From CAZHJG01 sp964533425 (GTDB lineage: Bacteria > Patescibacteriota > Saccharimonadia > Saccharimonadales > UBA4665): DNA of 22,062 nt. The stretch is from the NCBI GenBank assembly GCA_964533425.1, contig CAZHJG010000016.1:1-22062 (forward strand), read 5' to 3'. The position numbers were made by a program, and so were the translations under genes. This document shows positions 21,498 to 22,062 of the stretch, in pieces. The notes beneath the pieces are model-generated. The model saw only the letters and a list, made by a program, of their open reading frames with translations, was not told the origin of the DNA and did not search any database. Numbering within the stretch: position 1 is the first letter of the stretch; each line of letters begins with the position of its first letter.

Positions 21498-21523
21498 AGA
21501 CTTTTTTGGAGTCTTTTTATTTG
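21498..21523 (+). terminator. hairpin with T-run, plus-strand orientation
   Basis: AGACT (21498-21502) and AGTCT (21510-21514) can pair, followed by TTTTTATTT. It reads as a weak intrinsic terminator on the plus strand, but no plus-strand gene lies just before it. On the minus strand it lies at the end of the decarboxylase gene without a U-run. Confidence 0.3.
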
Positions 21524-21894
21524 GTTTCTTTAAATATTTCTCGAGCAATTTGATATCCATCAAACGCACGTGCCGCACCAGCATAGGCTTCTAAATGTAT
21601 AAAAAGTTCTACAATTTCGGCTTTTGTAACCCCTACGTTCAGGGCAATACGTAATTGTCCACGTAATGGATCGTGGGTTCCTTGAACTGCCGCAATGGTT
21701 ACCGATATCAATGCTCTGGTACGATCATCTAATCCAGGGTGAGATCATGAGTCGCCAAAGGTATGTTGAGTGGCGAAGTCCAAAAATTCACGCGCATTGG
21801 CCGGCTCCCCCTCAGACAGTGGCAAGTTTAGCGGCTTGCCCAACATCTTTTCTGCACTATCGTATGCCACTTTAAACGACGCTTTATCCTGCAT
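21517..21894 (-). pseudogene. carboxymuconolactone decarboxylase family gene with in-frame TGA at a Trp position
   Basis: The full frame from the ATG at 21894 (MQDKASFKVAYDSAEKMLG) to TAA at 21517-21519 is 125 codons, a normal size for the family. It has one internal TGA at 21745-21747. Around it the protein reads HTFGDS-TGA-SHPGLDDRTRAL, where homologues have GDVWSRPGLD, so the stop replaces Trp. The rest is intact: QGTHDPLRGQLRIALNVGV and EIVELFIHLEAYAGAARAF, the typical helix core of the AhpD/CMD fold. Members include gamma-carboxymuconolactone decarboxylases and alkylhydroperoxidase-like proteins; no CxxC is present, so a peroxidase role is less likely. It has an SD (GGAG, seven bases before ATG) and lies in the AT-rich segment between the repeats. 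Possible causes: a nonsense mutation, a base error, or a source in which TGA means Trp. Confidence 0.8.
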
Positions 21895-21901
21895 AGCTTA
21901 T

Positions 21902-21930
21902 CTCCATGTTATATACCATTAGGTATTATA
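21902..21930 (-). promoter_or_regulatory. promoter, palindrome and SD of the decarboxylase gene
   Basis: TATAAT at 21925-21930, then the palindrome ATACC-TAAT-GGTAT (minus strand; 21913-21926), which overlaps the -10 and the start of transcription, then GGAG at 21902-21905 before the ATG at 21894. The palindrome is well placed for a repressor. Confidence 0.45.
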
Positions 21931-21984
21931 TGCTCCTAGGCATGACATATCGTACCTAGCCATGTGGTTCTAATATCGTCTACG

Positions 21985-22000
21985 ATCCCCAGCCAAGCAT
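21985..22000 (+). repeat. direct repeat of the tRNA-Gln 3' end, possible att site (right)
   Basis: ATCCCCAGCCAAGCAT, identical to 20933-20948, 1052 bases away. The bases on either side differ, so the match is exactly 16. No other tRNA parts precede it here. Confidence 0.55.
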
Positions 22001-22062
22001 TACACCGAAGGTGTCCTGAGTGGTCACTTTTCATAACGTAATCCTGGTTCAAGTTCAGTGAC

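Noticed and set aside
22002..22062. A second tRNA at the right edge, from CTGGTTCAAGTTCAG resembling a T arm
   Set aside because: Upstream bases do not form a D arm and anticodon arm at the right distances, and the acceptor partner is missing.
1..22062. CRISPR arrays and insertion sequences
   Set aside because: No regularly spaced repeats, no transposase-like frames and no terminal inverted repeats with target duplications were seen.

Overview
The window is about 22 kb of chromosomal-type DNA, GC-rich (roughly 50-55% by eye) until the tRNA near 20.9 kb and visibly more AT-rich after it. The gene set is small and bacterial: RmuC, a Fur-type regulator, a ZIP transporter, an L,D-transpeptidase, TypA, Tgt, RarA and many short membrane proteins. 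Many start codons sit 6-8 bases after a -10 box with no Shine-Dalgarno site. Together this suggests a reduced-genome bacterium, possibly Saccharibacteria or another Patescibacteria lineage. That placement is an inference, not something the sequence proves. TGA is used as a stop in the main part (for example the ATGA overlap at 4942-4945), so the standard bacterial code applies there.

Layout. 1-136: end of a GH63/MGH1-like glycosidase. 126-2123: a hypothetical gene and rmuC on the minus strand, and a divergent small membrane protein. 2124-4195: L,D-transpeptidase, then a divergent ZIP transporter / Fur-family regulator pair with a shared inverted-repeat operator. 4178-6731: DUF5996 protein translationally coupled to a bactofilin-like membrane protein, then a YdjM-like membrane protein. 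6824-11839: a five-gene minus-strand restriction-modification or defence cluster with two paralogous DNA methyltransferases, a 454-residue putative restriction enzyme, a small PD-(D/E)XK nuclease and a HARE-HTH/Mrr-like nuclease. 12013-13841: typA, interrupted by a one-base frameshift.

14.1-15.22 kb has no convincing protein gene. It holds two tandem copies of a large structured RNA, about 500 and 478 bases. Their helices are in the same order but differ in sequence by compensatory changes, and both end in the same A-rich tail. I do not recognise the family. This is the best candidate for an undescribed element here.

15264-20728: a small hypothetical gene with an in-frame TAG, tgt, a 405-residue hypothetical, rarA, a small hypothetical and a DUF998 membrane protein. 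20856-20943: tRNA-Gln(CTG) broken by a 10-N gap. The last 16 bases around the tRNA 3' end recur at 21985-22000. Between the two copies lie an AT-rich membrane protein and a carboxymuconolactone decarboxylase gene whose conserved Trp codon is TGA. This looks like a small integrated island, or a chimeric scaffold join, or both.
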